From Vibrio splendidus (lineage in GTDB: Bacteria; Pseudomonadota; Gammaproteobacteria; Enterobacterales; Vibrionaceae): a stretch of 64,000 nt of DNA. Made by a program: the position numbers and the translations under genes. Below, one piece after another: positions 34,786 through 42,793 of the stretch. Position 1 is the first letter of the stretch, and every line of letters begins with the position of its first letter. The stretch is from the NCBI RefSeq assembly GCF_003345295.1, contig NZ_CP031056.1, positions 1,612,001-1,676,000 on the forward strand, given 5' to 3'. The notes beneath the pieces were generated by a model that was not told the DNA's origin, made no database searches, and saw only the letters and a list, made by a program, of their open reading frames with translations.

Positions 34786-35442
34786 CTAAAGCAGTGATTC
34801 AACCAGAGCCTTAAGCTCTGCCACTTCTTCACGTAGGCTTGCGACTTCTGATTCAAGTTCTTCAAACTTTTCGCTTGTCGCAGAAGGTGCAGCCGCACTT
34901 ACCGATGCCGTCGCAAACGCTTCAACATCCACTTCACCACTCAATAAGTGCTGGTAGCGTGATTCGCGTTTACCCGCTTCACGTGGTAACTTCACGACTA
35001 AAGCGCCCGCTTCTCTTACGGCTAATTTATCGAGTGTCGCTTCAACCTCTTTCACATCACTAAAATTAGCAAGACGACCAGTACGAGTGCGCAGTTCGCC
35101 AGGCGTTTGCGCCCCACGAAGCAGCATACAGCAGATGATTGCGCGCTCTTGCTCTGTAAATTGCAAATCCCCAAATTCAGTATTACAGAAACGATGCTGA
35201 TACTTATTAACACGGCTATTGAAGCTGCTCTCATCACTCACCATGCGGCGAGCTATCAAACCATCAACCGCATCTAAAACGTCCGACTCAGACAGAGAGA
35301 GAACTGGCTCACGGTTACTCTTTTGGTTACATGCAGTCGTTAAGCTGTTTAAGGTTAACGGGTAATGATCCGGGGTAGTGACTTCTTTCTCGATCAAGCA
35401 ACCGATAATTCTCGCTTCAATTGGGGAAAGTACTGTGTTCAT
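34786..35442 (-). CDS. yceH: YceH/DUF480 family protein
   Basis: A 218-aa protein with two tandem winged-helix units. LSPIEARIIGCLIEKEVTTPDHYPLTLNSL and the second unit, ICCMLLRGAQTPGELRTRTGRLANF, are family hallmarks, as is LPREAGKRESRYQHLLSGE. The last 35 residues are a leucine-zipper-like coiled coil (FEELESEVASLREEVAELKALVESLL). Its function is unknown. DNA binding is likely from the fold. It is upstream partner of the GIY-YIG gene. Confidence 0.9.
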   Translation of the reverse strand: MNTVLSPIEARIIGCLIEKEVTTPDHYPLTLNSLTTACNQKSNREPVLSLSESDVLDAVDGLIARRMVSDESSFNSRVNKYQHRFCNTEFGDLQFTEQERAIICCMLLRGAQTPGELRTRTGRLANFSDVKEVEATLDKLAVREAGALVVKLPREAGKRESRYQHLLSGEVDVEAFATASVSAAAPSATSEKFEELESEVASLREEVAELKALVESLL

Positions 35443-35505
35443 CGTTTTTCCTTTTTATTATTTTGATAATTCCATCTCAACATTTAACAATGCAGCCAGT
35501 AATGG

Positions 35506-35706
35506 CTAATGCTCAGACAAAATCGGTACTCGTTTCTTTCTGCCTTGTTCATCAATCATTATGATCTTAGAACGATTTAGCTCTATTTCCACGACTTCCA
35601 AATAAGTACGTTCTTGTACATACGCATCACGAAGCTTATTTTGCTCTGCCGAAGGTTCAGTGACATCGTCGCCCAAATCTTCTGTTTCCAGTTGTTGTTG
35701 ATTCAT
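35506..35706 (-). CDS. Small conserved hypothetical protein
   Basis: A 66-aa acidic protein starting MNQQQLETEDLGDDVTEPSAE, with a predicted helix (EQNKLRDAYVQERTYLEV) and a basic end (RKKRVPILSEH). I do not recognise the family. The frame stays open to 35805, but the extra 33 residues are Cys-rich and unlike a protein start, so the ATG at 35706 is preferred despite a weak ribosome site. Confidence 0.5.
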   Translation of the reverse strand: MNQQQLETEDLGDDVTEPSAEQNKLRDAYVQERTYLEVVEIELNRSKIIMIDEQGRKKRVPILSEH

Positions 35707-35901
35707 TTCACATTTCGTATCAATGCAGTGTCTATACTGGATACTAACTTGAACAGTTAGATAAAAACAATCGCACTTTAGCGAGAGTGCCGAATAATTA
35801 TACAACCTTACTTTTGCTTTGATCTAAAGACTGTTACAACACTAACTGATGTGCTTTAATCAGAACCAGACAACGTATTTGACGATTAGGAAAAGGAATC
35901 T

Positions 35902-36216
35902 ATGAGCAGCGTATTTGAAATTGTTAACCAAGCACGACGTAAGAACAAACTTAAGCGTGAACTTTTAGACAACGAAAAGAAAGTTCGCGACAACCGCAAG
36001 CGTGTCGACCTTCTTGATAACCTACTTGATTACATCAAGCCAGAGATGACTCACGACGAGATCTTAGGCATTATCAAAAACATGAAAGCTGACTACGAAG
36101 ACCGCGTTGATGATCACATCATCAAGAGTGCAGAGATCTCTAAAGCTCGTCGCGACATCAGCCGCCGCATTCGTGAACTAACAGAAGAAGACAAGCAAAC
36201 TCAAGGTAAGAAGTAA
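35902..36216 (+). CDS. Conserved hypothetical coiled-coil protein
   Basis: A 104-aa, highly charged, all-helical protein (KRELLDNEKKVRDNRKRVDLLDNLLDY, then a second helix KARRDISRRIRELTEEDK). I do not recognise a named family, although similar proteins recur in Vibrio. AAAGGAATCT precedes the ATG. Codon choice is regular and a strong terminator follows, so it is a real and probably well-expressed gene. Its size and charge suggest a nucleic-acid or ribosome-associated role, which is inference only. Confidence 0.75.
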   Translation: MSSVFEIVNQARRKNKLKRELLDNEKKVRDNRKRVDLLDNLLDYIKPEMTHDEILGIIKNMKADYEDRVDDHIIKSAEISKARRDISRRIRELTEEDKQTQGKK

Positions 36217-36251
36217 TCTAACCTCGCTAATTTACTTGTAACAATGTTAGT

Positions 36252-36277
36252 AACCCACTCTTAGTAGTGGGTTTTTT
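36252..36277 (+). terminator. Intrinsic terminator after the coiled-coil gene
   Basis: AACCCACT pairs with AGTGGGTT (8 bp), with TTTTTTT at the end. It lies 36 bp past the stop. Confidence 0.93.
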
Positions 36278-36293
36278 TGTACCTAAACTCCAG

Positions 36294-36349
36294 CGTCTAT
36301 ACTTAAGCATCTAGACCTAAGCATCTAAACCTAACCGTCTAGACTTAAG
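36294..36349. repeat. Degenerate 14-bp tandem array
   Basis: Four 14-bp units (CGTCTATACTTAAG, CATCTAGACCTAAG, CATCTAAACCTAAC, CGTCTAGACTTAAG) and a shortened fifth unit to 36360. It lies immediately after a terminator, between two genes. Confidence 0.85.
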
Positions 36350-36428
36350 CGTACCTAAGCAAAATGAATGAAACTCAACAGCAGTATCAAACTAAATAAC
36401 GAGTGTACACTAGCGATGGAGAGACTTT

Positions 36429-37055
36429 ATGTACGGAAGTATTCTGATTACCTTGGCGTTATCAACGACACAACCTTACCCTGAAAAATTTGAGAAACTT
36501 TATACCGAAGAGACCGAAATCACTTATGACGATCTCGTGGTCGATGTTCATGGCTACAAGGTTCCGACCCGATCAGCATTTCGAGGTTGGATGCTCCTTA
36601 ACCACGCCCAAGATCAAGTCAAAGCGATCGGTCAACAACTCAAAGACAACGGCATCACTCAGAGCATGCCTCTACATTTAGTCTTGTTGCAAGGCACGGA
36701 TTGGGCAATGAGTAATACGACCCTGTTCACCCTTCCCAATAAGAAACATGTGCCAAACATGATCAATACCCTTAAGTACATACAACAATATATTGAGCCT
36801 GAAATTGGCGTTGTTATCCCTGTGTCCGGGGAGCGAACCAATATCTACAATCAACAAGCTGGCGGCGCACTGCGAAGTAAACACTTGGAGTTCTGCGCCT
36901 TAGACTTAGTTCCTGCGAATGATATTACTCGCGAAGATCTACACGTGAAACTTAAAAAGATTCATGCTGAATTTGGGCAAAAAAATAACGTTGGGCTGGG
37001 TTTGTATTCTGGTGTTCGATTCCACATCGATACTTGCGGATTTAGACAGTGGTAA
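36429..37055 (+). CDS. M15-type peptidase-like protein
   Basis: A 208-aa protein. The C-terminal part has SKHLEFCALD, matching the SxHxxxxAxD zinc motif of M15/VanY/YcbK-like D,D-peptidases, and FHIDTCGFRQW, matching the final HxD ligand. VSGERTNIYNQQAGG before it fits the substrate-side loop (SGYR...N). An enzyme cutting cell-wall peptides is therefore likely. A short hydrophobic N-terminus (MYGSILITLALSTTQ) is a weak export signal. GGAGA precedes the ATG. The middle region (50-120) is not one I recognise. Confidence 0.7.
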   Translation: MYGSILITLALSTTQPYPEKFEKLYTEETEITYDDLVVDVHGYKVPTRSAFRGWMLLNHAQDQVKAIGQQLKDNGITQSMPLHLVLLQGTDWAMSNTTLFTLPNKKHVPNMINTLKYIQQYIEPEIGVVIPVSGERTNIYNQQAGGALRSKHLEFCALDLVPANDITREDLHVKLKKIHAEFGQKNNVGLGLYSGVRFHIDTCGFRQW

Positions 37056-37164
37056 ACACTCAACAGAGTCATAAAGACTCGGTTATTATCAAAGTCATTA
37101 TGACTCAAATAATTAGCAGGGCACTTTAACCAATTGATTTAATGATTAAAATAAAACTGGAACG

Positions 37165-37210
37165 CTAATTGCTATTGATAACGAGTATCATAATTATTAA
37201 TAGCAATTAG
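37165..37210. promoter_or_regulatory. Fur-like box framed by a perfect 12-bp inverted repeat
   Basis: CTAATTGCTATT (37165-37176) and its exact complement (37199-37210) enclose GATAACGAGTATCATAATT (37177-37195), which matches the Fur 19-mer at 14 of 19 positions. It ends 9 bp before the ATG at 37220, so it can control initiation directly. Confidence 0.6.
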
Positions 37211-37219
37211 GAATTCAAT

Positions 37220-37456
37220 ATGAAGACGATGACTCAACGCTTTCAAACGCTACTTTCTGTTTCAAACTTCAGTCTAGCAACCACCGCCTTGCTTATGCTA
37301 CTCAGTATTATTGTTGCTTATCCGATGGCCGATCACTTCTCACTGCCAATTCAAATTGTCGCACACATCAGCACGATCTTAGTGGCTGCATTACTAAAGA
37401 TTAGTTATGTCGGTCGCTGCCTTGCGCAATACAACCTTGGGTTAGAAGTTCGCTAA
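37220..37456 (+). CDS. Small two-helix membrane protein, possibly Fur-regulated
   Basis: A 78-aa protein with two hydrophobic helices (LATTALLMLLSIIVAYPM and IVAHISTILVAALLKISYVGR) and a charged end (NLGLEVR). I do not recognise a family. Its promoter region contains a Fur-like box within a long perfect inverted repeat, so iron (or another metal) control is possible. The spacing between this box and the ATG is unusually short. Confidence 0.65.
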   Translation: MKTMTQRFQTLLSVSNFSLATTALLMLLSIIVAYPMADHFSLPIQIVAHISTILVAALLKISYVGRCLAQYNLGLEVR

Positions 37457-37488
37457 ATCGTACAGTGCTAGCCTTGATAATGAGCCAG

Positions 37489-40140
37489 TTAGACAATATC
37501 AAGGCTACTGAAAAGGTCATACAGTTGGTGGGATTTATAAGGTTTCGGCAAGTAGGCATTCATGCCCGCTTCAAAGCAATCTTTGATGTCTTCTTCCAGC
37601 ACACTAGCGGTTAAAGCAATGATGGGTAATGGTGCGGCTCGTTGGTCACTCTCCCACTGTCGAATCGCACGGGTCGCCGTTATACCATCCATAACAGGCA
37701 TCATGCAGTCCATTAAGATGGCATCAAACTGAGCGCCTTGAGTGATGACATCCACCGCTTCTTGGCCATTACTGGCAATCAAATATTCATAGCCCGCTTG
37801 CTCAAGGAAGAAGCTCGCTATCTTCTGATTCATTAGGTTGTCTTCAACAATCAGAATACGTCGGTTCAGAGAACGAACCTCTTCATCTTTTACTTCCACC
37901 GTCGGCGCTTGTTCTTCACCGATATCGAGCGATTGTAAGCTGTTTAAGAATCGTCGACCCAAGAATGGCAATGTATGAGTTGAGTGAACCGTTTCTGTGA
38001 TTAGATTGGTTTTAAAGAGATGATGCTGACACACGATAACGCGAGCCAAAGGGTATAACGCCTTCAGCGTCGCAAGATCTTTATCCATGGAGTGATGCAG
38101 CGTATGACAATAAAGTATGAAGTCACTTTCTTTCAGGTTTTCATCAAGATCCGAAATGGATGACACGACATTAGGTCGAACATTTAAGCGTTCACACTCT
38201 TTGACCAGTTGATCGAGGTAATTGAAAGAATTCGAGATAATAGTCGCACGGTTTAGGTTGTCGAAGGTTTGAAGATGAGTTTCGACAGTGTCGACATACA
38301 AACAAAAAGTGAACGTTGAGCCCTCTCCTTTCACTGAACGCGCGGTAATGTAACCACCCATCAAATCAACAAGCTGTCGACAAATCGCAAGCCCTAACCC
38401 TGTCCCACCGAATTGGCGAGTAATGCTGCCATCTTCTTGAGTGAAAGGTTCAAATATGGACTCTAACTTCTCTGGCTCAATCCCAATCCCGGTATCAGAC
38501 ACACTGCATTCAAGCTTGCCTCTACCCAAAGACATAGGTGTGTATGCGATATCCGTCGTAATCGTGCCCTTTGACGTAAATTTGATGGCGTTAGACAGCA
38601 AATTGGTCAGCACCTGCCTTACACGGTACTCATCGAAAAACAGCTGCGGTGGCGTTTGGGAATCGATATTGATGTCGAGTTCGATATCCTTACTTATCGC
38701 TTTGGATAAAATCACACTTACTGAGTCGTAAACCGCCTCTCTCAGATCAGCATTGTGTGGCGATAGCATTAAGTTGCCCGACTCGATTTTGGACAGGTCA
38801 AGAATGTCATTAAGCAGAACCAGTAATGAGTGAGAAGACGATTCGATATCTCCTAACACTTCTTGTTGATTCGCGCTCAGTTGGCTTTGAGATAAAATTT
38901 CAGCCATCCCAATAATCCCGTTGAGTGGTGTACGTATCTCATGGGACATATTGGCTAAAAATGCGCTCTTCGCCTTATTAGCCGAAATTGCATCTTCTTT
39001 TGCTTCTACTAACTCTTTGTTATGTTGATAGTTACGCTCCATCACTCGATTCAAAGTTTCAGTGAACTCGGCAAGTTCATCGTTGCCTTGAATATGAATG
39101 ACCTTGGGCTTGCCGTAGCTATCCGCGCATTCAGACACCCCTTTCAAAATAATCGATAGGTTTCGATTTAAGCGAAAAGATGTCGCTACACCAAGCCACA
39201 ACAACACACCTGAAACGACAAGAATAAGCAATGTCATAACCAAGGTTTGCCTTTTTTGCAGCGCTATATTTTTGGTCAGATCAAACTGTAATTGCTTCGT
39301 GTAAGCACCCACTGCCTTTGAAATCGCTAACTTCTTTCGTTCTAAACCTTCCACATGTTCATATATTTCAGGCGACGAGAAGTCACCTTTGAGGATTCGA
39401 GCTGTAAAACGGTTTTGAAATTCATCTTTAGAAAACGTACTTAATAGCTTTCTAATTTCAGGCGAACGGCTCCCTGATCGGAAAAACGTATCTAATAACT
39501 GCTGCTGCCTTTCTAAAGCACCAACATAACTCAATAAATATTGATCTATCAGCTCTGGAGAACGATACAAGCGGTAGCTCAACCACGCTTCTCGCTGAGT
39601 CCAGAACACGTAGTGAGTAAGATTGATAAACATCGCGTCAGCTTGACTGATCTTTTCGTCCACGATGATAATGCGATATTCAGATAGCTCCATTAACACA
39701 CCTTTTAGCAAGTCAAAGGCATGTTCTGTCAGTTGCGTGTTGTTGTCCGTAATTTGTGATGCGTCGTTGTTCATACTGGAGGTTACGCGAGCGAGTTTCG
39801 CTAACACACTCTTAAGCTCAACCAACTGCGGTTCAACAGTCCAATTGCTATCGAACTGTCGAAGCTGTTTTTCGTTCTGAGCCAGTCTAGCTAAATCAGC
39901 TTGCAGCTTTAACAGCAGCAGCTCTTTCTCTGGAGAGTCATTAGACAGAACCAACCATCGATAAGCATCGCTTGAAACGGTATTAAAAGATTGAAGCGCT
40001 TCAACCTTAATACGAGTTGTTTCAAGGTGATTCATCTTCTTATCGTTCTTGAGCACTTCATTGACTGTAAAACCAAACATGATGAATACAGAAACCGTGG
40101 AAAGAAATATAAGACGCCATCTAATTGACATGTTTATCAT
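37489..40140 (-). CDS. Hybrid sensor histidine kinase with NIT-like periplasmic domain
   Basis: An 883-aa protein. The N-terminal helix (about 8-25) and a second helix (about 302-322) bracket an all-helical periplasmic region of about 275 aa resembling a nitrate/nitrite-sensing NIT or similar four-helix domain. The similarity is only at the level of helix pattern. Then come HAMP, HisKA (NMSHEIRTPLNG, His400), HATPase (NLLSNAIKFTSKG, DTGIGIEPE, GGTGLGLAICR), a degenerate receiver-like stretch (about 620-730) and a true receiver with ILMDCMMPVMDG (Asp811). No response regulator gene is adjacent and no Hpt domain is visible, so the phosphorelay partner is elsewhere. Confidence 0.85.
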   Translation of the reverse strand: MINMSIRWRLIFLSTVSVFIMFGFTVNEVLKNDKKMNHLETTRIKVEALQSFNTVSSDAYRWLVLSNDSPEKELLLLKLQADLARLAQNEKQLRQFDSNWTVEPQLVELKSVLAKLARVTSSMNNDASQITDNNTQLTEHAFDLLKGVLMELSEYRIIIVDEKISQADAMFINLTHYVFWTQREAWLSYRLYRSPELIDQYLLSYVGALERQQQLLDTFFRSGSRSPEIRKLLSTFSKDEFQNRFTARILKGDFSSPEIYEHVEGLERKKLAISKAVGAYTKQLQFDLTKNIALQKRQTLVMTLLILVVSGVLLWLGVATSFRLNRNLSIILKGVSECADSYGKPKVIHIQGNDELAEFTETLNRVMERNYQHNKELVEAKEDAISANKAKSAFLANMSHEIRTPLNGIIGMAEILSQSQLSANQQEVLGDIESSSHSLLVLLNDILDLSKIESGNLMLSPHNADLREAVYDSVSVILSKAISKDIELDINIDSQTPPQLFFDEYRVRQVLTNLLSNAIKFTSKGTITTDIAYTPMSLGRGKLECSVSDTGIGIEPEKLESIFEPFTQEDGSITRQFGGTGLGLAICRQLVDLMGGYITARSVKGEGSTFTFCLYVDTVETHLQTFDNLNRATIISNSFNYLDQLVKECERLNVRPNVVSSISDLDENLKESDFILYCHTLHHSMDKDLATLKALYPLARVIVCQHHLFKTNLITETVHSTHTLPFLGRRFLNSLQSLDIGEEQAPTVEVKDEEVRSLNRRILIVEDNLMNQKIASFFLEQAGYEYLIASNGQEAVDVITQGAQFDAILMDCMMPVMDGITATRAIRQWESDQRAAPLPIIALTASVLEEDIKDCFEAGMNAYLPKPYKSHQLYDLFSSLDIV

Positions 40141-40312
40141 TTTTATAACGACTCCCTTCCCGAAAGTAATTTTACCTAGCCCAAGTTAAGAATAGGACAT
40201 TAACAGGACTTATTGATCAAATTGGATATGAACAAACGATACTCTGAGCCCAGAACGGCAAATTATGATCAACTTACCTCCATGTTTAGGCTTTAAAGGG
40301 GGGCTTTAACTA

Positions 40313-40477
40313 AACAGATAGACTCAAAACAAATATGCTTTAAGCAGTTGTGCTGTAAACAAGTGTGCTTTAAACACGCGAGCTCTAAACACAAGATGTT
40401 TAAACAGGAGGAGTATAGATGAGAGAGCTGTTTACAAACGAGGTATGAACAAGTGAAGTTTAACGAAGCAAGCTTTA
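40313..40477. repeat. Eleven-unit degenerate 15-bp tandem array
   Basis: Units of exactly 15 bp run without a gap. They include AACAAATATGCTTTA (40328), AACAAGTGTGCTTTA (40358), AACACGCGAGCTCTA (40373), AACACAAGATGTTTA (40388) and AACAAGTGAAGTTTA (40448). The consensus is approximately AACAAGTGWGCTTTA. Divergence between units rises in the middle (40418-40447). Confidence 0.88.
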
Positions 40478-40700
40478 TCCAGTTATTATCACTCGCATAA
40501 TAAGCAAACGGCCACGCTTCTCGGCTCCACAAGGTTGGGAGTAATGACTCTATAAACCAACAAACACCGAAGTTAAGTGAAATTTGTGAGATCCAATCGT
40601 TTGCGTCATGCACTTTTCGCACTCGAATTCGGCGTATTCAAAGATCGAAGAAGAAAACGCATTGATCACCTTATTTGTCGCTTACTGTTTACGTGTAATT

Positions 40701-40716
40701 TGAGATCACGATCACA
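40701..40716. promoter_or_regulatory. CRP-like site upstream of the GAPDH gene
   Basis: TGAGATCACGATCACA matches TGTGA-N6-TCACA at 9 of 10 positions. It is 360 bp upstream of the GAPDH ATG and 560 bp from the kinase start, so which promoter it serves is unclear. Confidence 0.45.
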
Positions 40717-41075
40717 CCTTTAATGAACACTATGACTTTTATTACATATAATATTTTGATTTGAGTATTTTTTGGCGAAAAATAAGTGCTACAGATTGTT
40801 AAAGTCAATAGCCTTTATCGACACTTAAAAATTGATTTATGGCTAATATAAAGCCAACTTACAGATAATTTGTCTGCATTTATTTTTCCTAGCAGAATAA
40901 CCCGTCGTACCTTACAATCCTGCCACATAAAAATTACAAGTTGCACACAAGGCATATCAAGCACATTTAAGTGGCAATAAAGACCACAGCCTGATACCTC
41001 AAATCCCCTATGCTGATTGGCTTCCCTACAACCGCCATGAATGCAGAAACTTAACGTGAAAGGTCCCGAGTAAAG

Positions 41076-42512
41076 ATGAGTCCCGAAAAGCACCTCCTAG
41101 ACTGGCAAACTAGTCAAACTATTGCTGAATCCATCGCTCCTACTTTAGGTCAGTTGTACCGCCAAAAAGGCGTTGAAGTTATCCTCTTCGGTAAAACACT
41201 GGTTAACGCAACAACTATCGACATCATCAAAGCTCACCGCATCGCAAAACGTTACACAGGTTCTCCACTGACCTCAGAACAGACTCAACCAATCATTCAA
41301 CACCTTCTCTCTATGGACCTGTCTCCATGTCGTATCGATGTTGGCCGCCTTGCTCATGCATTCTGGCAAGACCGCGAAGACACACACGGGTTGGATGATT
41401 TCCTACAAACTGCACTTGTAGAATCGCTTCAAGGCGATGCAATGACAGAACCTCGTGACGTTGTATTGTACGGTTTTGGTCGTATTGGCCGCCTGCTGAC
41501 TCGTCTATTGATCGAGAAAAGTGGCCCAGGTTACCCACTTCGTTTACGTGCAATCGTTGTGCGCGGTGGCAAAGACGGCGACCTAGAAAAACGAGCTAGC
41601 CTACTTCGTCGTGACTCTGTTCATGGCCAGTTCAACGGCAGCATCGTAGTTGACCAAGAACGTAAAGCAATCATCGTAAACGGAAACTTCATTCAAGTTA
41701 TCTACGCAAACAAGCCAGAAGAAGTGGATTACACGACTTACGGTATTGAAAATGCACTTGTGGTTGATAACACAGGCGTATGGCGTGACGCGGAAGGCCT
41801 AAGCCAACACGTTGCGTGTAACGGTGCGAAGAAAGTTCTACTGACTGCGCCAGGCAAAGGCGACATCAAGAACGTAGTATTTGGTGTGAACGAGAATGTC
41901 ATTCAACCAGAAGACACGATCATCTCTGCTGCAAGCTGTACGACAAACGCGATTACGCCAGTATTAAAAGCGGTTCACGACAAGTTTGGCGTACTGTCTG
42001 GTCACATTGAAACGGTTCACTCATTTACCAATGACCAAAACCTAATCGATAACTTCCACTCAGGTGATCGTCGTGGTCGTGCTGCATCATTGAACATGGT
42101 ACTGACATCGACCGGTGCTGCTAAAGCGGTATCAAAAGCGATGCCAGAAATGGAAGGTAAGCTAACAGGTAATGCGATTCGCGTACCTACGCCAAATGTT
42201 TCAATGGCAGTAGCAAACCTAAACCTTGAGAAAGGCACAAACAAAGAAGAGTTGAACGAGTATCTGCGTGAAATGGCGCTCTCTTCTGCTTTATCTGCAC
42301 AAATTGATTACACAGACTCGACTGAGATTGTATCGACGGACTTAGTTGGCTCTCGTCACCCAGGTGTGGTTGACGGTGTTGCGACTATCGCACAAGACAA
42401 CCGCGCTGTTCTGTACATTTGGTACGACAATGAGTTTGGCTACAGCTGTCAGGTTGTTCACTGTATGGAACAGATGATGGGTGTGCGCTACAAGACTTAC
42501 CCTGAAGTATAG
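41076..42512 (+). CDS. Glyceraldehyde-3-phosphate dehydrogenase with 130-residue N-terminal extension
   Basis: A 478-aa protein. From about residue 128 it is a GAPDH: VVLYGFGRIGRLLTRLL (NAD-binding), SAASCTTNAITPVL with catalytic Cys288, HSFTNDQNLIDN, RVPTPNVSMA and WYDNEFGYSCQVVH. The first 127 residues (MSPEKHLLDWQTSQ..., helical) are an extension absent from GapA. This longer class occurs in Vibrio and Shewanella. Whether it is glycolytic, gluconeogenic or regulated by the extension is not clear from sequence. The gene ends in an 18-bp repeat array and a strong terminator. Confidence 0.9.
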   Translation: MSPEKHLLDWQTSQTIAESIAPTLGQLYRQKGVEVILFGKTLVNATTIDIIKAHRIAKRYTGSPLTSEQTQPIIQHLLSMDLSPCRIDVGRLAHAFWQDREDTHGLDDFLQTALVESLQGDAMTEPRDVVLYGFGRIGRLLTRLLIEKSGPGYPLRLRAIVVRGGKDGDLEKRASLLRRDSVHGQFNGSIVVDQERKAIIVNGNFIQVIYANKPEEVDYTTYGIENALVVDNTGVWRDAEGLSQHVACNGAKKVLLTAPGKGDIKNVVFGVNENVIQPEDTIISAASCTTNAITPVLKAVHDKFGVLSGHIETVHSFTNDQNLIDNFHSGDRRGRAASLNMVLTSTGAAKAVSKAMPEMEGKLTGNAIRVPTPNVSMAVANLNLEKGTNKEELNEYLREMALSSALSAQIDYTDSTEIVSTDLVGSRHPGVVDGVATIAQDNRAVLYIWYDNEFGYSCQVVHCMEQMMGVRYKTYPEV

Positions 42513-42513
42513 A

Positions 42514-42567
42514 TTGTTTAGAACCTGTAAATTGCTTAGATTCTAATACTTCCTTAGATTCTATAAA
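42514..42567. repeat. Degenerate 18-bp tandem array after the GAPDH stop
   Basis: Three 18-bp units, TTGTTTAGAACCTGTAAA, TTGCTTAGATTCTAATAC and TTCCTTAGATTCTATAAA, start 2 bp after the stop codon. Confidence 0.75.
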
Positions 42568-42672
42568 CAGTTTTAGGTAACCAGCTCCACAACATAATAA
42601 TTATATCTGCGAAGTCTGTAATGGGCTTTGCAATCCTTCTTGTTTTACTCCCCCGTATAAACAGGAAGGTTG

Positions 42673-42715
42673 CCACTTAGATCTGCTCTCTCTATCTGAT
42701 CTAAGTGGCCTTTTT
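42673..42715 (+). terminator. Intrinsic terminator of the GAPDH gene
   Basis: A 12-bp perfect stem (GCCACTTAGATC with GATCTAAGTGGC) followed by CTTTTT. It is about 160 bp past the stop. Confidence 0.88.
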
Positions 42716-42793
42716 ACATCTGTTACTTTAATTTTGGTCTCTATTCCGCCAACCTTGTCTTCATCACTCTAACAAAGCTAGACTTCACATCTG

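Larger units (their letters stand above)
40141..41075. other. Long non-coding gap upstream of gap, with tandem array
   Basis: 935 bp with no credible gene. Contents: an 11-unit 15-bp array at 40313-40477, a CRP-like site at 40701, and an AT-rich stretch (40730-40880). The leader of the GAPDH gene follows with AGGTCCCGAGTAAAG before the ATG. A 109-codon minus frame across the array (40293-40622) is produced by the repeat itself. Confidence 0.65.

Noticed and set aside
40313..40477. Possible CRISPR array
   Set aside because: Units are contiguous 15-mers with no spacers and no cas genes.
40293..40622. A 109-codon minus-strand frame with a Cys-Leu pentapeptide pattern
   Set aside because: It is produced by the 15-bp array. 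The Cys-Leu spacing does not match real pentapeptide-repeat proteins and there is no ribosome site.
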